Below are positions 60,931-64,000 of a stretch of 64,000 nucleotides of DNA, piece by piece (the first letter of the stretch is position 1; the number at the start of each line of letters is the position of its first letter). The stretch lies in assembly GCA_017893485.1 (NCBI GenBank), contig CM030364.1:204747327-204811326 (forward strand), in the 5' to 3' direction. Below the pieces are notes generated by a model. That model saw nothing but the letters and a program-made list of their open reading frames with translations, had not been told where the DNA came from and did no database searches. Origin of the DNA: Hemerocallis citrina (taxonomy: Eukaryota; Streptophyta; Magnoliopsida; Asparagales; Asphodelaceae). Made by a program: the position numbers and the translations under genes.

Positions 60931-61428
60931 AATTTAAAAATCTATTCCTATTGTTAATTGTAATTGTAGTTATCTCAAATAATTTCCATATTGTAGTACA
61001 AAATATATTTTATTATATAATCCTACATTTTATTGGTTATTTTATTTTCCTATTGATTTATAACCCAAAAACCAAAACCCAATTTCTTATTCGATCTTAT
61101 TCATATCCAATACCCATTACCCTCAAACCCGTTAACTTATTCTATATAACCCTATGTAAACCTACCCTACCCTAGTTTCCCTGTGCAAACAAAACCCTAG
61201 CCGCTTTTCACCTTCCTCCTTCCTGTGAACTCCTGAACCCATCCATTGTCTCCCTCATCTCTCTCCCGTGTACTTCTCCCGACCCTGCACCCCGCCGCCC
61301 TATGCCTCCGACTGCCGCGACCACCCTCGGCGACCCCAGTCGCGCCACTTAGCAAGCCTTCAACGACAGTAGCCCCTCATCCCTCTCCTTGCATCCCTGT
61401 TTCCCGACCTGCCCTCCGACTACAGCGC
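60685..61428 (+). repeat. L3: 5' part of an E1-family LTR
   Basis: Third LTR start of the tandem array (its first bases read TATAACCTCTG, not TGTAACC), continuing past the array through AT-rich sequence into the GC-rich leader-like part (about 61190-61428). E3 interrupts it at 61429. The frame 61246-61551 crosses that junction and is not a gene. Confidence 0.8.
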
Positions 61429-64000
61429 TGTAACGCCCCGAATCCCAAATACACTGAATTCGAGATGTTCTACAGGATCTTTTCACTTTCTTTAGTACAA
61501 TTTTACAGGGAAAATAAAACTTTTCATCATACATCAGAGATTACATCATAGTTACATCTTTCTTTTGCACAGCGGAAGTAAAATACAACAATTGAATACA
61601 AGTACAACAGCTTGATATAGTCTTTAAGCATCCAATCCTCTTTAATCTTTAACATAACATTTACCTGCATATCAGACTGTGGGTACGTTAGTTTATTCAA
61701 CCGACGAACATTATACACGACCATCCTCTCTATGCCGGAAATAGTATAACTCAACTTTTCATATTTAGCAAACACAAACTTGTCACAATTCAAACTAAAG
61801 GGACTACCCTATTGATGTCGTGTTGTGATTGTGCACTTAATCCTTAATGCATTTATTAATGTTACATGACACTAATGCGCACTTGTTCGGATTCTATGCA
61901 TCCCATACTACATAGGTCCGAGGGCAAGCCCTTATTCGTTCTTCACTTTATAGGGTTCAATCCTCCGTTATGATTTAATCTACTACTGTAATTACGGTAA
62001 GTATCCTAGATGTTATCTGACCTACGAACTCATGTTTAGGCACTCTGGAGTAGTATCCTCACCCAGACGCATCATGGGAATTCCTGGGATACGCTCTCAC
62101 CATAAACATGACACCACCCGTAGTCTTCAAACATCCCACGAGCGTCGCCACTGGGACGGTACTCTGGAACAGTATCCTCACCCAGACTCGTCATGGGAAT
62201 TCCTGGGATACGCTCTCGCCGCTACCCAGGGCCCTCATACTCAGTGTTTTTCTCTTACTTTCATCACATCTTCACTATGCACTAGTCCTTAGTTTTATTA
62301 AAAATCATGAACAAAATTAATCTCTAGAATTAGCCTCTCCATCAACCGGACTTATTCATTCATTTCATCTTGACCAACCTTGGTCTAATTTCACTTTATT
62401 TCATTTCTCGATGCCGGGGAGACTTAGCTACTCTATTTCAAATTTCATTTCACAATCTTCAATTCATAAAATTTCCATATCGAGTTCTCATACTCATATG
62501 TATATTCTCTTTCAATTCATGGTTTCTCATTTGTTCACAAGTCCATCATTGCACAAAAATTGCATATACTTATTAATTGTCACATCATGATAGTTTCTCC
62601 TTACCAAATAATATACACACTTCACATATTGTGAGGAAACAATTGCATCATGTCACAAACCACATTTCTTTTTGCCAAGTTAACACTTAATGTGCCAATT
62701 CACTTATTCTTTCAAGTTATAGTTTCATATTAATCATCCACATATAACCATATGCCTATATATGCATTTTGTCTCCAAACCATAGTTGAATTCATTCAAA
62801 TAATACTCAAATCATTCCTATAAAATTCCTTATATTTTTCTGAGAATTACCATATTTTTTTCATAATTTTTGGACATCAAAAACTCCCAAAAAATATATT
62901 TTTTTCATATATGCCGATCCCAAGAATCGAACCAGGCACAACACCGACATAGCACAGAGCCCAGGCCGCTAGGCCGGTCGCCGAACACGGTATAAAAGCG
63001 ACTGGGAGTTATAAATACTCTCAGTTCGCTGATTACTAGTTTTAAGGGAATTTAAACAAAAAATGTTGATCCTGGTATTCGAACCGTGCAAACCAGAGAA
63101 GCCAACCGCGGTCAGTAACCACCTGAGCTACTGACTCAGGTTGTCACAGTCCGTATAAAAATCTTTTTGAATCAATTAGCCACTGTTTATCAAAAATACT
63201 CGATGTTCAATTAAGCTTGGTTTCTCATTGCTTTTATAAAAATCACTAAAAATCTCCAGATTAATTCCCATTCATATAAAGTTCATACCAGTAAGAAGAA
63301 AATAATTTTTGATACTAATAAAATGTATTTTTCACACACAAAACCAAGAGTTATTTATTTAACTACTATATATTGTATTTTCGACATTGCCAAATAATGG
63401 ATCTACTAATCTTTTTATTCAAAGATTTCATTGTGATAATTTACTGTTATTCATCCTTAATTCAACCGATACATATGTTTGTAGTAGTCCATATCCATAT
63501 CAACATAAAGGTCTATTCATCACAATTCAACTACTAATTTTATGAGTAGTACTTTCATTAATCAATCTAGGTCACAATGAAATATACTCACTTATCAATT
63601 GCATAAACCACATCTCAACCATACAAGTAATTCATTTTTCTTCAAACTAAGGTGTACTCTTTCTTAATAAGTTCCATGTTTCAACTTCACAATTAACAAG
63701 CATTTTTATTTGTGCATCATGTCTCTAATCATACTAACAACATTTTTAAATAAATTTAATCACCATCACAACTTCATACTAATAATCATGAGGCATTCTA
63801 CACACAATTTAATTTTTAATACTAGAGTCATATACACATTAATCACCACATTCCAAACAATCCATATACTAACTACTCAATTAAGGTGGACTCTTCTTAG
63901 TATTTTTCATGCCTCTTTTGATAGTTGAAACTAGCATGGACCTATATTAGAAATATGAAATGTTTACCCACCTTGAATGGAGAGAACTAAACAACACAAG
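61429..64000 (-). mobile_element. E3: Tekay-type LTR, minus strand, cut by the window end
   Basis: Read on the plus strand it begins TGTAACGCCCCGAATCCC, the inverted form of a terminal GGGGCGTTACA. Same family as S1: shared, inverted, are CAGGATCTTTTCAC near the end, the CGCATCATGGGAATTCCTGG-type block (62080, 62190) and the paired tRNA-like modules. Only 2572 bp is in the window; no PBS is inside, so this may be a solo LTR or a 3' LTR. The flanking AGCGC (61424-61428) is one side of a possible target duplicate. Confidence 0.8.
63075..63130 (-). promoter_or_regulatory. tRNA-like A/B-box module in E3 LTR
   Basis: On the minus strand TAGCTCAGGTGGT (63130-63118) fits the pol III A-box consensus, and GGTTCGAATAC (63085-63075) the B box, about 45 bp apart, as in a real tRNA gene. 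The flanking stems do not pair well by eye, so it is not called as a tRNA. A second B box, GGTTCGATTCT, is at 62933-62923 with a weaker A-box-like CCTAGCGGCC upstream (about 62972). T-runs follow both. Confidence 0.6.

Noticed and set aside
63061..63140. True tRNA gene on the minus strand
   Set aside because: A and B boxes and their spacing fit, but acceptor and T stems do not pair by eye and it lies in a repeated LTR; recorded as tRNA-like.

Overview
The window looks like a heterochromatic, transposon-packed stretch of a flowering-plant nuclear genome. The evidence is initiator-tRNA-Met primer-binding sites, Ty3/gypsy chromoviral gag-pol remnants, a plant-type CACTA transposon, a short Helitron candidate, a foldback MITE, fragments of an endogenous caulimovirid-like pararetrovirus, and plant-style GT-AG exons of exportin-1. 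No intact host gene is visible. The only long intact coding frame with a recognisable domain is the gag-like frame of one non-autonomous retroelement (7290-8009). The species cannot be named from the sequence. Element labels E0-E5, S1, L0 and L3 are mine.

Left part (1-16665): a foldback MITE (2-321) and microsatellite; an inverted copy of a virus-associated leader plus an AT-rich broken frame (431-1161); an unassigned stretch with two imperfect repeats (1171-2337). Then comes E0 (2368-13251, target duplication AAGAT), a retroelement with two nearly identical 4.7-kb LTRs around only 1.4 kb of interior. E0 sits inside a 250-bp tandem repeat that resumes at 13252-13830. It is followed by L0, the 3' part of an LTR of the E1 family (13831-16665).

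Middle part (16667-29727): E4, a minus-strand Tekay/Del-type chromovirus with truncated 3' LTR, broken gag-pol (19278-24369) and a 5' LTR that was invaded by E5 (24722-26606). E5 is a tiny LTR element with a 261-bp interior, and one of its LTRs was in turn invaded by a Helitron candidate (25165-25692).

Right part (29728-64000): a pararetroviral segment (30284-30780, resuming at 57853) is split by E1 (30781-57852, target duplication GAAGT). The 5' LTR of E1 carries a Tekay-type LTR (S1, 31628-35473). Its 3' LTR carries a complete but degenerate Tekay element E2 (39437-55051, target duplication GACGC). The 5' LTR of E2 carries a CACTA transposon (39737-45058, target duplication ACA), and that transposon carries four exons of exportin-1 with introns. 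After E1, the viral movement-protein region is joined to an E1-family LTR start, and this chimera is repeated three times in tandem with a period of about 735 bp (58757-60930). The third LTR copy (L3) is interrupted by a minus-strand Tekay-type LTR (E3) that runs off the window.

The parts do not work together as a pathway; they record layered insertion. The order that can be read directly is: virus, then E1, then E2, then CACTA; and E4, then E5, then Helitron. The observations I would look at first are paired tRNA-like pol III box modules at fixed positions in the Tekay LTRs, the exportin-carrying CACTA element, the virus/LTR tandem array, and E0 with its giant LTRs and zinc-knuckle-only gag frame.
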